Source of the DNA: Cantharellus purpuraceus
Lineage: Eukaryota > Basidiomycota > Agaricomycetes > Cantharellales > Hydnaceae
Assembly: GCA_025174535.1 (NCBI GenBank)
Contig: JALBUN010000049.1
Coordinates: 1,736,001-1,800,000 of the forward strand
Direction: 5' to 3'
DNA length: 64,000 nucleotides
The position numbers were made by a program, and so were the translations under genes. Position 1 is the stretch's first letter, and each line of letters opens with the position of its first letter. Under the pieces are notes generated by a model that had not been told where the DNA came from, made no database searches, and saw only the letters and a program-made list of their open reading frames with translations. Shown here piece after piece: positions 13,344 to 26,009 of the stretch.

Positions 13344-14932
13344 TCAACGAGCCGACGATGAACAACGTTGCTGGTTAAGGAGGACCACTATGTTACAAAC
13401 TAGGTCAGACTAGAGTTTTGGTGGGGGATTGAAAAACAGGCTTACCCCATTGCCAATAAATACAGCCGCTCGTCTGCCAATATCCATATCAACCGCCATT
13501 GCCACTGCAGTCTGTTCAGCGTCGAGCGAAAGGTCATCACTGGACACGACTGTCGACCACCCTGCAGCTGATAATCGTGCCTTTATGCCGTCAAGCCAAT
13601 CCTTTCTGGCATTGGTCATGATATAAAGCGTGCGTAGAGTATTTCCTTGAGAGGCCGGATCAGCCTCCCAGTCTAATTTCGACTCTGTGATCTTCGTGAG
13701 TATTTGCTCTTCATTTGGAAAGCAACGTTTCATATAGAGTGCAGTGTTCTCTGGCGTATTCGTTCCCCAACCTCCCCCAGGCGGGGGCTCGAACCTGTCG
13801 GGTATGTGAGGAAGTAGGTTCCATCCGTAGAATGTACTGCTCCATTTAGAAAGATGTTCGCATGCACCAGCATAGTCCCCCCTACGCAAATGAACTGCCA
13901 TTAGTCCTGCGTATGGGTTTGTGTAGGAAACGTTTGAGAAAGGGAAAAATAGGTGCTCGTTCCTCTCGATTGCAGAATTCACGAGCGGGGAGGTGCGGAG
14001 GAGTTTCGAAACAGGTGAGTTGAAAAAATCTTGCCACAATGGCAGGATCTTGGGAGTACTTATTACCCTGAATTTTCATAATTAAAGAAGGATGCGACAG
14101 AGAATGCGGGAATGAGACGCACCATAGATCAAACGTCTGAGGAAATCCGTCATTTTCTCCGGGGACCACATCGACGCATCGTTTTGATGATTCATTTAAC
14201 AACTTGAGCCAGTGATCCATGGTAGATTTACCGTCCGCATCCCTGATGGGGTCCTTTGCCACATTCGTTTTGATAATTTCTGTATCTTCGGGAGGGCAGA
14301 CCATCTTGAACCAATCCGCGCTCACTGAGCGCGGCGTATCGTCTCCTTCTTCCCAGTTTCCACCGGCAGTAGGCCCGGAAATCAGAGCATTTATGGGTGT
14401 CCGCGGTTGAATGCCCTCTGGAAGGTTAATTGGGTAGTGATCGATGTTCCAGATATATTCCTGAAACACGTAGGCGCGCTTCGCTCGCCATGCTAGGTGA
14501 CTGCACAGTATTCTGGAGTTTGCAAGTGCGAGGAAGTGTGAGGGAAGATGTAAGAATTAGACTAGTGTTAATTGCGCACATCTCACTGAACACATTGTTC
14601 CAACCCAACCCTTGAATCTGATTCGAGAACTTAACGTAACGACCGTTCTTCCCCTCGGGATATGGTAAGGATAAATTGTGTTGTGGTAGATCACTCTCTA
14701 GCTGAATTATCCTGTTGTATGTGGGGAGGCGAGTCCTTGGGTCTCTTCCTAGCGGGTTATTTTGTTTTATGGCCCTCCAAATTGTGCGTAAATCGGAATG
14801 CAAGGAAGAGAAGATGACTAGAGTGGACACTGAAAAAAAGATGATGGCGACGACAATAATATGGTTTTTTCGGTGGCAAGAACTAGGGGTGAGGATATGC
14901 ATTGGTTCAACAAGCATTGCAAGGGGACACAT
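13344..14932 (-). CDS. GDP-fucose protein O-fucosyltransferase-like type II membrane protein
   Basis: Exons encode a short cytosolic tail, one membrane anchor (IIVVAIIFFSVSTLVIF, residues about 25-42), then the lumenal domain. YVKFSNQIQGLGWNNVFSEM opens the domain. Further on, the sugar-nucleotide motif HLRRGD and the C-terminal segments LYIMTNARKDWL and AVAMAVDMDI...VFIGNG match the O-fucosyltransferase superfamily as found in agaricomycete genomes. The last intron (GTAAGC to CTCTAG) leads to a final exon SDLVCNIVVLL and a TGA at 13344-13346. The likely location is the ER or Golgi. Substrate is unknown: fungi lack Notch-type targets. The start could also be an internal methionine at about 14900. 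Confidence 0.72.
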
Positions 14933-15603
14933 ACCTTAAGGTCTATGGTGTCATGTCGTAGTTTCTATTCGTAATGCAGGAATCTGGTATTCATAATGCC
15001 ATGTTTTCTTGATTTCATCGGATCAAGGAATTCCCTGGCAGAGAATGAACAATTACGCATAAGAGTTCTGATTTGCCTATTTTGAACATGGGGAAGGTTT
15101 CCATCTCTGTATATCCATAAATTTCAGTACACTTTCTCAAAAAGTGGCTTACATACTGGAAGACTGATCTAGAGTCTTTGATCTATAATCTGGGTATGAA
15201 ATCTACTGGTTGAACTCCGACTGTTGCCGATCGACAGACTACTAGTATCCAGGCCTGCCATTGTTTCGTTGGGTGTTGTGTCAATCACAGCAACTTGGAA
15301 GGCAACGTCCTCAGAGCATCATTCATAGCACCTCACTCGTGGCACCTCCACTAGCTGATGTAACACATCTCCCGCAACATCAATGGTAACATCGTTGATC
15401 ATCAACTTCATTGCTTCATAAGATCAAACAAGTTGCATAGTCGCGGCCAACTCCTGACTCTTATCAGAATTTGAAATGCCTAGAGTGACGTGGTCCTGTC
15501 TCCACAGCCGCAGTAGCCGCACTAGCTGGGGTTGCGTGAGCGTGAGCTACCGATTGGGAATCAGAGGCTGCTATCGCAGGTGGAGTTCCCGAGCATGCGC
15601 TGA
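14933..15603. other. Intergenic
   Basis: About 0.67 kb between the fucosyltransferase-like gene and the chitinase. I see no exon or repeat that I can support. Confidence 0.4.
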
Positions 15604-17549
15604 CTAAAGATGAGTGAGCAAAGAAGTCCATGAAAGGACTGGCGTAGTAGGCATACTTGCGCTCCATTCTCCCATGGGATTACTTGAAGGGGTACTCGAT
15701 GCGAAGAACTTAGCTTGCCAAATATAACTGAAAGAGAATGTGAACGAATACATCAGCGAAAGTAAAAGCAGAGATTTCCGACTGACCCGTTAAAGCTTAC
15801 TTTACTGCCACCTTGATAGTTTGTTCCGGATACGAATGCTGGGGCTGAGCATGGGGGAAATGTGAAGCCGGTGCCACCATCAGCAACAAGTGCATTCTTG
15901 ATTGCCTGAATAATTTGAGGCAGATGAGTTTGAAGCCACGACTTGTTAATCAAATCCAGCAAAACACTCACCAAATCATATCGGCTGTTGACTATGCATA
16001 GATGCATTATGTTCTAATTCTTTGCTACAAAAACGCAACTGGTTGCATACCGAAAGCTTGACTAGCATCCCACAACATCACACCTAGTGCATGTCAACGA
16101 ACAGATGCAGTGTGCAGAAAACAGATGATTTACCTCCAAAGCTTGGGAATGAATTTCGCATATGTTTCGCAATGCTCTGCAGTGTGGCTATGGGCTGGAA
16201 GCCTCCTCCAGCGGCTGTCGACGACGCAGGCGCTCCAATGAAGATTTTGGCATTCTTGTTAATCGACGTGTTTCGAGCCCAGTTATCCCTAGTGTAGAAG
16301 TCGGCTTAAGGTTCCCAAATTGGCAAAGAAAGGACACACCAAAGTCCGAAATTCCAATCCTTCAGCGGGAGGTGGATAAGTTTCAGAGAGGCTGACAGTA
16401 TGAAATGAACGCACAGATGCTGTATTGAAATTCTGAAGACCGCACACATTATTGTCTGGAAAGGCGGAAAGTGATAAGAAGACACCCTGACTTATAAACA
16501 ATGGAGATAGAGAATCACAGAATTGGACAAATACTGCATCAAAGAATGCGGCGTCGAGAACAGGACCAAGAGATTGGTCCGGGAAAGGGCATTGGGGAGC
16601 CGCCGCTGTTTCGGGAACGAGAGTGTTAGCATCCCAGAAATAGTGAAACAGGACTGACTCATGTAGTACCTAAGTAGAGATCAACCTTGAGCACAAGACA
16701 GCGTATAAGTTTGTGAACTTACTTCTTGCTTGCGCCCTTGAAGTGGGTCTGCAGTTGATTGACAAAAGCAGCATACCCAGTGGTGCCGCCGCCTTCAATG
16801 TCCAGATCAACACTGTGACACGAATGTTTCAATACGTAGGAGCGTCAATAGAGGCAAAATAATGACCCGTCCAGCACGGCTGAACCAAACGGTCTGGTCG
16901 AACTCGATCCTCCTAGGAATAGATTCCAAATCTATCAAATGAAATAGCACAAAGTTCAAACACAGTCAGAATGAAAATTGCACGTTGTCCTCACCTGATC
17001 AGCAAAACTTGTCGCTTGCGCATCAGACTGAAAGCCAACACCCCCGCCCGCGCCTCCCACGCTGATAGTGACGGCCTTGCCTTTGCTCTGACACAAGGCG
17101 ATATCAGCCGCCAAAGATGAACAGTTTGGAAGTTCTGAGCCATTGAACGTCGCATTATCCACATTGTTGCAAGTATTAGCCAAGTTCATCCCAGGCAACC
17201 CATCCGTTCCAAAAAAGGTGTTCACAAAGGCCACGGGAAAGAAATCCACAGCATTATCGGCACAATAAAAGCTTAGTCTCTTCTGGAAGTTTGCCGGGTC
17301 ATTTGAATGAGTCGCGCCATATGAGTCCTACGGGGCATAAGACCCTAAGTTGCATCAAATGTCAGTGCTTTCGAGTAGACGTACTTGACCCCAGTATACT
17401 GCAACCTATGTCACATTTTTAAATGGAAGAGCTAGTAAATGAGTCGGTCACTTACATTATCAAATCTGCTAAGGTCGACAGCGGCAGTCGGCCCAGCAAG
17501 GCTCAAAAGACTAGCCATGGAGAGGGATAGGAGAGAAGCGAGAGCCATG
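15604..17549 (-). CDS. Secreted GH18 chitinase with C-terminal chitin-binding module
   Basis: The start MALASLLSLSMASLLSLAG is a clear signal peptide. Following exons read VAVYWGQ, DSYGATHSNDPANFQKRL, VDFFPVAFVNTFFG and SVGGAGGGVGF. The catalytic motif LDGVDLDIEGG is rebuilt across an intron (donor near 16876, acceptor near 16815) and holds the DxxDxDxE signature with its acid/base glutamate. Later exons give NKNAKIFIGAPASSTAAGGG and CSAPAFVSGTNYQGGSKV, then YIWQAKFFASS and W-containing residues up to the stop at 15604-15606. That tail looks like a CBM5/12 chitin-binding module. The enzyme should hydrolyse beta-1,4-GlcNAc linkages in cell-wall chitin, as yeast Cts1-like enzymes do during remodelling. 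Some middle exon boundaries were not traced. Confidence 0.85.
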
Positions 17550-18892
17550 ACGGTGAACGAGACGCCAAATGCCTTGAACCAGCTACCCATCACAGTCAGG
17601 CCAGTTTAATAGCTTCGAGGAGGACCGAAGAGGTCATTCACCAAGGGATTTTCGGCTGTACCACCTGCTCAACGGCAGCTACTTACTCGTGGCCATCACT
17701 TCAACGTGATTCACGTCCCGGTGTCTGAGCGTAACGCGTGTGTAGAGAGACACGTTTCAAACTCGAGTATTTTGAGTATTTGAGTCGCATGCAAAGGTTT
17801 GGACCCCATTGACGTGGCAGCCTAGTAGTGATTATTGGAAACACAACCTAGATAGAGGTTGTCTCAGGCTTCAAGACAACCTTGTGGTCGACAGATTTAG
17901 AAATGGTTGTCATATGCTACTAGTTGCTGCTAGGAGCAGAAGTACTTTTAGAAGATCGAATAACGCTGAGAGACGCTGATGACGCACCCTGCCACATGGT
18001 CGAATTCTGAGAATCTCAGCTAAGTGTACCGCTTATGACTATCCCTGAAAACAGAAGAACAACTAGTCAGCTTAAAATTCAATTACGTGAAGAGGTCATA
18101 AGAAGTAATTACGATTTAACACTCGACGTTATCCTGTTCTTACGTCACCTTGTGATCACTACACTGCAGATCTAATATATCTCCCCGGTCCGTGATGAGT
18201 ACTACTTCATGGAACGGACATTCTTTATGACTGCTTGTGGAATTTGATGCAACCCTGCATCTTCAGGCAGCTATATGCACGTCATGGACTAGGTGACGAG
18301 CACTGAATCCGCGTGCCAAGCGTGGCGCAAGCGAGACAAGTGAGTTAGATCCAATACATCAGGAAGCACTTGGGTCATCTGATAAGCTCAAATATCTACG
18401 TCTGTCGTCAGTATAACCCAGTCAAACTCAAATCGGTGCTGGGTAGTCGAGTGTCCCCTTTTCTGTATTTATATTTTGCATCTACATCCTGACAGCCAAG
18501 GCCCTCCAGTCTTTGGTAGAAGCTACGTATATTTCCATGAGTGAGTCATGGTGTCATCACTGACAGTGAGTGGAGGTTGGAAGGTTTTCCCTATGACAGG
18601 CTCTTCACGTCCTCAGAACAGGTTGTATTTATTGGTATTGCCATAAGACCGACAGCATGATTAACGTCTTATGCAGGAAATAATTGTATAGCTATGCCCA
18701 AACGAGTGGTATATGGGTACAACATTATTGGGTAAGGGCGGCACAATGAATGACGGGTGAGTATACAACTCATGGGTCGCACTGATAGCAAAGGCTGAGA
18801 ATCCGATTTAAATGTGGGGAAGATAGCTCATTTGCATGATCCCCTTCAACATGTCGGATGAAATCCGACATTTGTACTCCAAAGACATGGAA
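17550..18892. other. Non-coding interval (1.3 kb) upstream of chitinase
   Basis: Only very short open frames in all six phases, so it is the emptiest stretch in the left half. It holds the chitinase promoter and the 3' flank of the GPI-type gene. I see no repeat. Confidence 0.45.
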
Positions 18893-19580
18893 TCAAAGGT
18901 TCCATGCGCCGAGGAACACCCCAATGACAACAGTGAAGAGACCGGCATCTGATCTGAGGGAGGTTGCGTCTGCCCGGAAAGCGGCGCTAGACCTAAAAAG
19001 GACATTAGTATGCAATACACACTTAATCGTCGAGACTCACTTTGTCGCGGATGCTCCAGTGGCCGTTCCAGTACCGGTGGCATTGCCTGGATCGGCAGTC
19101 AAACGTCAGACAAGACAGTTGAACACTGGAGCTCAAAATAAATTCCACCGCGACGTACTTGCTGTGTTTGTTAAGCTGTCTACTACGCTCGATGCAACAG
19201 ATTCCCCTGCTGATTCTGCGGCGCTCGCGGCGGCAGACGTCGCATAACTCACGGCTGCCGAGGTGGCAGAGCCCACTAGCCCACCAGCTACACTCCCCGT
19301 CGCAGAAGTTGCAGCACTCGCTGCAGCAGAGGTAGCTGAGGCAGCTGCAGAGGAGGCAGCAGATCCGGCTGCAGCAAACGAATGAGTATCTCTCTGGATT
19401 CATGCCTTAACCATATATGGAAAGAGCGTACCATCTGAGGTAAGTTTCCCGACCACGCTGCCGACTGAAATTATCTTTCAGTTTCATACAAGCCCTGGGA
19501 GCTTGGGGAGACTCACATTGGGCGCTCACGAGCGGGGAGGCAAAGAGAAGAGCTGACACAATGAAGGCGCAGCGGACCAT
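18893..19580 (-). CDS. Ser/Ala-rich secreted protein with GPI-type tail
   Basis: Exon 1 (19517-19580) encodes a signal peptide, MVRCAFIVSALLFASPLVSA. The main exon, in one frame only, is almost pure Ser/Ala/Thr/Gly (AAAGSAASSAAASATSAAAS...), typical of O-mannosylated wall or surface proteins. A GTACGT donor near 19148 joins to SNATGTGTATGASATK. The last exon gives SSAAFRADATSLRSDAG followed by a short hydrophobic tail, LFTVVIGVFLGAWNL, and stop 18893-18895. Signal peptide, low-complexity Ser/Thr stalk and hydrophobic C-terminus together suggest GPI anchoring at the plasma membrane or wall. The junction between the second and third exons is ambiguous: two acceptors give different short peptides. 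Function is unknown. Confidence 0.65.
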
Positions 19581-20457
19581 TATGCTTGAGGCAGTTGTGT
19601 GTTTTTTTTTAGAAAAGAAAGAGGTTCAAACGAAGGGACGAAAAACCGGTTTGCGAGAGGGCGGGAAAGGAGTCTTGGGGTAACGTGGGTTCCAGCCCAC
19701 TACTTATCTATCCGCCCCACTATATCGAAGTTGACACGGCCAGATCTATCAATTTTACTACAGTCGAGTCTCACGCGAAGATCTGACATTCTCCTGATCA
19801 TCATTACTTCACGACGCCCATTATTGAAGCGAAGAAGTTAGAGCCAGAGCCAGTAGTATTCGTCGGCATGGTAACTTGACGGGTACTCATGGGTTGGTTT
19901 GTCGATCACTCGGCTGAACTGTCACTTTGAACCGAGGTGATTTACGCGATCCTGACTCTAATAGTTGCCTAATTAGGTCATGGTTTCTGCAACATTTGTT
20001 GATGTCGATGCCTCAGAGGTTCAGAAAATCAATACAATGGGAGGGAAACCCCGCCAGTTTGATGGTGGGATCCCGACGATAGACTGCTACCGCACCCAAG
20101 TAGGCACCAGCGCCTAGATCGTCATCTACAACCACATAAATACTACTGCACAATTGACAGTCTCCTGAGTTACGGTCCTCTTTGGCCGTATAGTCGCTTC
20201 TACGAATGGCTCACTCTCACAAACTAGGTCCGGTACAACATCTTACTATTTTACCAAGGCGGTATTTTTGGCCAGAGCCTCCGAGTCTGTGTTGCGATTC
20301 CAAGGAGAGGAAGGTACGATAGGGCACAACAGGGCGACCAACTTACGGAAGATGAAATCTATCGAAACACGTCTACCGACATGGCCTCCTGGGGATCCAC
20401 TTGAACTTGTCAACGCTTCGTTCGGTAACTTGGACGCTCTCACGTGACTGTCACTAT
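19581..20457. other. Intergenic, divergent promoters
   Basis: About 0.88 kb between two divergently transcribed genes. I see no exon here. A run of eight T residues lies near 19603. Confidence 0.4.
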
Positions 20458-21667
20458 ATGTCACAGTCATCTGGACCTCCACCTCGTATAACTGACCCTT
20501 CCTACAGGGCTAGGGAGTCGCGTTTGCAATTTTCACCTTCATACGCTCTTGTGGGCGTATATCGTCTTTCCCATGATCCAAATCTATACAAACCCATTTG
20601 GGACAAGGTCAGACATGGGACTCGGCGGGGTGCATTGGTTGGACTCGGCTGGGTATGCAGGCATCCGCTGGAGCTCACAATTATTATAACATCACGTTAG
20701 ACTGTCTTGACATTCGACTTGCAACGAGCTTTTGTGCGGTACTTTCTGATCAAGTGCGTCATCTTTCCGCCTGGGTTTGAAAGGTTGGTTTGTAGACGGT
20801 ATTCGTAGTTCATCAAGAGTAACTGGTCTGTCTCATGAGACCATATTTGGATATAAGATCCCATTGGATATAGCTACTTGTGCGTTGTCAGGATGGCCTT
20901 TTTCAATGCCGCACTTGCAATTGATACTTAGCTGAAACACAGTTGCTACCGTCATTTTCTTGTCGACCCAAGCGGAAATGATTCTAATGTTCTTTCTATC
21001 CCGCAACCTTCGTGTTGCAAGGGAGCGGGCTTGGGATCAGACCGTCAAGTCTCGTGGAAAGGGTCCTGAGTTCTGGGGACCCTACATAGAAGAATGGCAG
21101 ACGCCTCCTCAAGTAAATGAGGACGAAAGCTGGTGGTGTAAATGGATCACCAATGGATTTACCCGATTTGTTATCAAAAAAGGTAGGGGTATGGCTTTTA
21201 CGCACATTATCCTATTTTCTGACGTGATTTGGCACTAGTTTTACTGGCCCCTCTGAGCATGTATCCATTTGTGGGCATCATTGTATCGTCATGGCTGAAG
21301 GCGATCGGCACTGCTCGGTATCTTCACAAGCCCTATTTTTCAGCGAAAAAGATGACACCACACCAAATTGCAGTGTTCATGGAAGAAAGGAAATGGGATT
21401 ATCAAGGTTTACTTTTTCCCATCGGCCTGCGTTCTCGTATTGATATATAACTACTTAGCCTTTGGATTTGTTGCCGCTCTCCTTGAGGGCCTTCCTGTAA
21501 TTGGACTGGCATTCAGTATCAGTAACCGGATTGGTGCTGCAATGTGGGCCCACGACCTCGAGAAGCGTCAGCATCTCTTCGCATCGGGGGAGCTGCAGCC
21601 ACTTCCCCCTCGTTCCCCTCAAGTGCACCAAACCGAGACTATGGAGCTTCACCCCCAAGAGAGGTGA
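20458..21667 (+). CDS. Multi-pass membrane protein, Rrt8/EI24-like
   Basis: Starts MSQSSGPPPRITDPSYRA. After a GTATGC intron the next exon gives TVLTFDLQRAFVRYFLIKC, then a later exon LSTQAEMILMFFLSRNLRVA and FWGPYIEEWQTPP. Hydrophobic segments follow (VLLAPLSMYPFVGIIVSSW). The last exon joins as WDYQ-AFGFVAALLEGLPVIG-LAFSISNRIGAAMWAHDLEK and ends with a proline-rich tail and TGA at 21665-21667. The FGFxAALLExxPxxxLxFxxxNxxGAAxWAxDxE pattern is what I associate with the fungal Rrt8/Lds lipid-droplet and spore-wall family (EI24/CysZ-like fold). I am reasonably sure of the fold type but less sure of the family name. The exon between about 20800 and 20950 is not settled. Confidence 0.6.
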
Positions 21668-22240
21668 TTTAGGCACTAATCAACAAAGCGTCAGTGGGGA
21701 CAGTAATGAATAGACTAGCAAAGGAGCGTAGCAAGCTCAAGTAGGGATGGCATGTGGCCGGGGAGATGAAGAAACTTCGTGATCACCTTGATGTCATAGT
21801 ATCATGTAAAACACCATGCGGACATAGCAGAAGTGAAGATTCGTCTTAGATATTGTAGTAGAAGATCCAAATACAGATCATTTGATCAAGCACAGAGCTG
21901 GCAGCCTGACTGGGAGCAGTATCCGCACAGCATCAGTGGCAGAACGGACCGTTCCTACTTCCATTTTGTTCTGGTGTTTTCAGTGTGTGGGAACCCCCCT
22001 TTTCACATCTATCCACGATTCCTTTGTCTTTTACAGACATAACACATGTAACTTAGCCACCTTTGCTTTCACCAACATGAGTCCGAGTGGTGGTTGAAGA
22101 TTTGTGTGGAGTTTATTGTCTTCGAGAATTTCGAACTCAGATCTTCGGAACTTCTACTTCACTGGGCTCCACTTCACTTGGTTCAATGCTGGTACTATAC
22201 CGGAGAGACCTTTCAATACCAAAATCTACTGATAATCGAT
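21668..22240. other. Intergenic, RAD17 promoter
   Basis: About 0.57 kb between two genes on the same strand. No supported exon. Confidence 0.4.
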
Positions 22241-24893
22241 ATGGCACCCTCTAAAAGCACAAGATCTGCCGCTTCATCCAGAAAATCCAAATCAAAGCTC
22301 AACACTTCCACATTGGACTCGTTCACTTCTGGTTCAAAAGATTTATTGTCGAAGAACAGGCAGCTATTCTCATATGATTCGACAGACAAGGATATCAAAC
22401 CTTCAAAATCAGTGCGGAAGCGTTTGTGTAACTTATCATCTACTCATGGCTGATGTAACGAGACAGCTCGTCAAGCCACCAAGTTTCCAACTTCGCGGGA
22501 ATGGCAAAGAAAAACTTCCTGCCTCATATGAAACTGCAGATAATGAAGGAGTTGCTGAAGGTATTCAAAATCAACCTGGGATTGATCCTATGAGGTTTAC
22601 CTAATTCTTCCCCAGCGGATCGTCTCTGGGTGGATGCATATGCACCTGAGACGGAGGTGATGGTTTATGATTTTTTTTGATTATAAAATTTATTGGTTTT
22701 ATTTCAGGTGGAGCTAGCCGTTCATAAGAAAAAGGTAGATGACGTACGTCGTTGGCTCATCGAGGCATTCGATGGTGGTCCAACAGGCACCTTAAGGAAG
22801 TATCGGGTAAGAAGATTCCTCTTTTTAAACAGTGAATTTATCATGACGTAAATCATAGAGAATATTGGCCTTGACCGGGAATGCTGGCACTGGCAAGACG
22901 GCAACATTGCAGGTGTTAGCGCGTGAGATGAACTTCGACATTTTGGAATGGCGAAACGCGTCTGATGAAAGTTACTTATGGAATGGAGATGATGACTACG
23001 GTATATCCCCACCATGCACTATGTCTTTCTTGATAACTGAGTAAACACCCTGGAGAGCGTGAATCACTCACCAAGAAATTTCAAACTTTCCTCACCCGCG
23101 CCTCATCATGTCGTCCACTCCCCCTCATGTCTGGCTCAACACCTTCAATACTCTCTGCTTCGCGTCAGATCATACTTCTCGAGGACCTCCCAAATATTCT
23201 CCACGCAGGCACTGCTGACGCCTTTCATGCGTCACTCCAAGACTATATTGCCTCCCCTCCAAGCATGCCGATTGTTGTGATAATTTCTGACGCTGGGGCA
23301 CGAGGGGAAGATCCAGATAATGACACAGTGGGTGGTTCGGCTTGGGGACAATGGAAAAAACAAACGATCGATGTCCGGAGCGTTATACCACATGTCATCT
23401 TCAACTCCCCCTATTTCCGAGAGATTCAGTATGCCTTTCCTCCCCCTTCCTCCAGGGTTTTCATTCATTGTCTCCATGCGTTTCGTTTCCAGATTCAATC
23501 CTATCGCCTCAACCATTATGTTGAAAGCACTGACCGCTCTCCTTGCAAAGCACTTTTCAACATCTAAGCTCGTTAGATCAAATAAGCCGACCAAGGATAT
23601 CTTGGAGCTCATAGTCGAGTCCTCTCATGGTGACATTCGGAGTGCGATCATGGGTTTGCAGTTTGCATGTATAAGCAGTCTTCCAAAGGGAAGCAAACGT
23701 GACAACATGCGGCGTGTGTAGGTGTATCGATAAATGTCATCCATATCCGCTGACGTGAGACTGCTATGAATTTTAGGCTGGAGGCGTCGACCAGACGGGA
23801 GCAAAGTCTGGCGTTGTTTCACATGTTAGGTAAAGTATTGTACAACAAAAGCAAGTATTTTCTTCTGCGGTGCGGTGCAATAACACTAGAGTTACTAATC
23901 AGCAACATTAATACTATAACAGGAAAAGGTGATCCACGAGGACCCTCCGCTCCCGTGAAAGAACGTGAAAGGGAACAGGAAATTGATAGCAAAATTCGCG
24001 ACCCCACACCCTTGCCGGCTCATCTTGAGAAGCAATCTAGAAGAAGTAGCCGCGTAGACGTGAATGTAAGTTAAATTCCGGACTTGGAAGCGAGTCATCT
24101 TCCAAGACCCATGGTTTAACACCTATAGATGTTATATGCAGACTCGCCAGTCGACACGTCTTTATTTGCGTTATACCTTCATCACAACTATACACAGTAT
24201 TGCAATGAGGTGGACGAGTGCGATGGAGTTTGTGATTGGCTCAGCTGGATAGATGCTAGTGGGCCTATATTGGTTCGGCATATCATTTCAAGTTCTAGTT
24301 TGGATACCTGACCATGGGATGCCTTGATTGTTCACAGTGGCAAGCACAGCAGAACCCTCATCAGTTCCATATCCTCACTCTTGGGACTCTACATTCCCTA
24401 CCGTCTCCTGTTCCTCGACGTTCGCAGAGGATGTTCAAGCCAGAGTTTTTCGACATACTCAAGAGAACCCGAGAGTCAGAAGGGTGTATTGCAGATACTG
24501 AGGAGTGGCTCAACCGCGCCATCACTCTTGATGCTGAAGGCGGCAGGAGGTGGGGAAAGGACGAGGTTGTGCTGGAGCTTGGGAGTATCTTGAAGGCATT
24601 AGATGCCTGCGGCCCAAGTGTGTTGTGTCTATTGTGCACTCACCGTTTCTAAGCTCCAAACAGATGCACCACCTCGGAACCACTGTAAGTTCACTACGCT
24701 ATCATTTGTGCATCCGGCAAGATTGTCTACCAATTCACAACGAATGCAACAACTTGGGGAAAGTGAAGAAGCAACTGAAGAGCTTTTAATTACGGAGGTC
24801 GGGGGGCCTACTCGTGCGTGGCATAGTTTATCAGAGGATCAGGAGGAAGGCACAGGTGGATGGTTAGAGACCGATGATATCGGTGATTTTTGA
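22241..24893 (+). CDS. RAD17: Checkpoint clamp loader subunit Rad17
   Basis: The start MAPSKSTRSAASSRKSKSKL opens a basic, serine-rich N-terminus. LWVDAYAPET and VELAVHKKKVDDVRRWLIEA precede the Walker A motif LTGNAGTGKTATLQ (GNAGTGKT at 22877-22900), then FDILEWRNASDESY. Later exons give PIVVIISDAGARGEDPDND, SVIPHVIFNSPYF, FNPIASTIMLKALTALLAKH and LELIVESSHGDIRSAIMGLQ. These are the sensor and AAA+ lid features of Rad17/Rad24. The C-terminal exons end in LETDDIGDF and TGA 24891-24893. The protein replaces Rfc1 in the RFC-like complex that loads the 9-1-1 clamp at DNA damage. It is split by many short introns whose boundaries I have only partly checked. Confidence 0.88.
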
Positions 24894-24899
24894 GCGATA

Positions 24900-25582
24900 T
24901 GAAGTAACCTGGCACCTTCTCTACCGTCGAAATACAAATGTCATGACAGATTCCTGATTGCTTGGCTGTGCTCACCTGTTCGAGTTTTCACCTGACTGTA
25001 GAGGGTATAGATTGCTCGCAGGCGTTGAAGCAGATGGGCAAGGGCGTTCCGGCACTGCGCGAGTCGGGTGGAAGAGCCCTTGGTGAAATGATCAAAGGAG
25101 ACGTGGGTACGTTCAACGCCAATACATATATGGAAGTCATGCGCGTGGTTCGTAACTTATACTTCAACTCAATGGTAGCAGTTAACCGTGTGCAAGGTTT
25201 GATATAAACCACAATCCAGCTACACTCTGAATAGGAAACTAATGTGCACACTTCTTCCTAGCCTAGCTTCCCCTGAGGTATTGTGTGCGCAGAGAGGATC
25301 TCAAAGCCCCTACGCACGATCTTTGGATGACAACTACTGTATTGCGAAGGTCATGGGTAGCAACAAGATAGACCCATATCGTGTATTGCTCCGCTCGTGC
25401 GCAGAATAGGATGTCGGAGGATAAGAAGGAATTCACAGGCGATTGTTCAATAGAAACTAATCGAGATCTTTTCTACCGGGCTCGAATTACAAATGTCGTG
25501 GCACAAATCGTTTGTTCGGCAGGTATGCACTCACCCATCAACCGGTTCTCAAAGAATTAGGTGCACACTGCTGTCAGTAGTG
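24900..25582. repeat. Diverged segmental duplication, copy A
   Basis: This stretch matches 40690-41393 in the same orientation. Shared blocks include gcttggctgtg, ggatgacaactactgtattg, cgaaggtcatg, ttgctccgctcgtgc and ggtgcacac(t/c)gctgtcagtag. The last block is the 3' end of the ESS1 coding sequence in copy B, so copy A carries only a severed piece of that gene. Copy A also keeps an 81-codon frame (24962-25207) that copy B has lost through a deletion. The similarity stops at about 25582, thirteen bases before the left inverted arm of the repeat island. Confidence 0.75.
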
Positions 25583-25594
25583 TCCTTTGTTATT

Positions 25595-25695
25595 ATTACA
25601 GCGGGTTGCATTACGTAAGGCCAGCGCCTGTTTGAAGCGTGAGCGAGGCCTCAAACTTGCGAACGCAGTATCTCGCTCACTTCTCAACAGAATGA
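25595..25695 (+). repeat. Left inverted arm
   Basis: Begins ATTACAGCGGGTTGCATT and includes an internal imperfect palindrome, TTTGAAGC...GCCTCAAA. Pairs with the arm at 39291-39385. Confidence 0.7.
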
Positions 25696-26009
25696 CACAA
25701 GATTGAGTTGACATAGTCTCTAATGTATTATCTAGTGTTTCATGTAAAAAAAATTGACAGAAACACACCTCAATAAAACTTGCATTTTTGCGTCTATGCA
25801 TACACTTCTGAACATGTTTGTGCAGGATTTATCACATCAGGGTAAATTTTAAGTCATTCAATATGCCCTTATACATGTAATTTAGTGCACAATGCAGTTA
25901 CAAAGACCAAAGTCTTCGTGGAAGGGCCAGGGGCTTTTGACAAGCATAGGCAATTGACCGTGAGAAAGCCTGTAAAATTTGTGCCTTGTTCACCACCCCA
26001 GCACAATCC

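Noticed and set aside
19023..19403. Cys-rich minus-strand frame of 126 codons
   Set aside because: Apparent cysteines come from reading the Ser/Ala-rich exon in the wrong frame (GCTGCA read as TGC).
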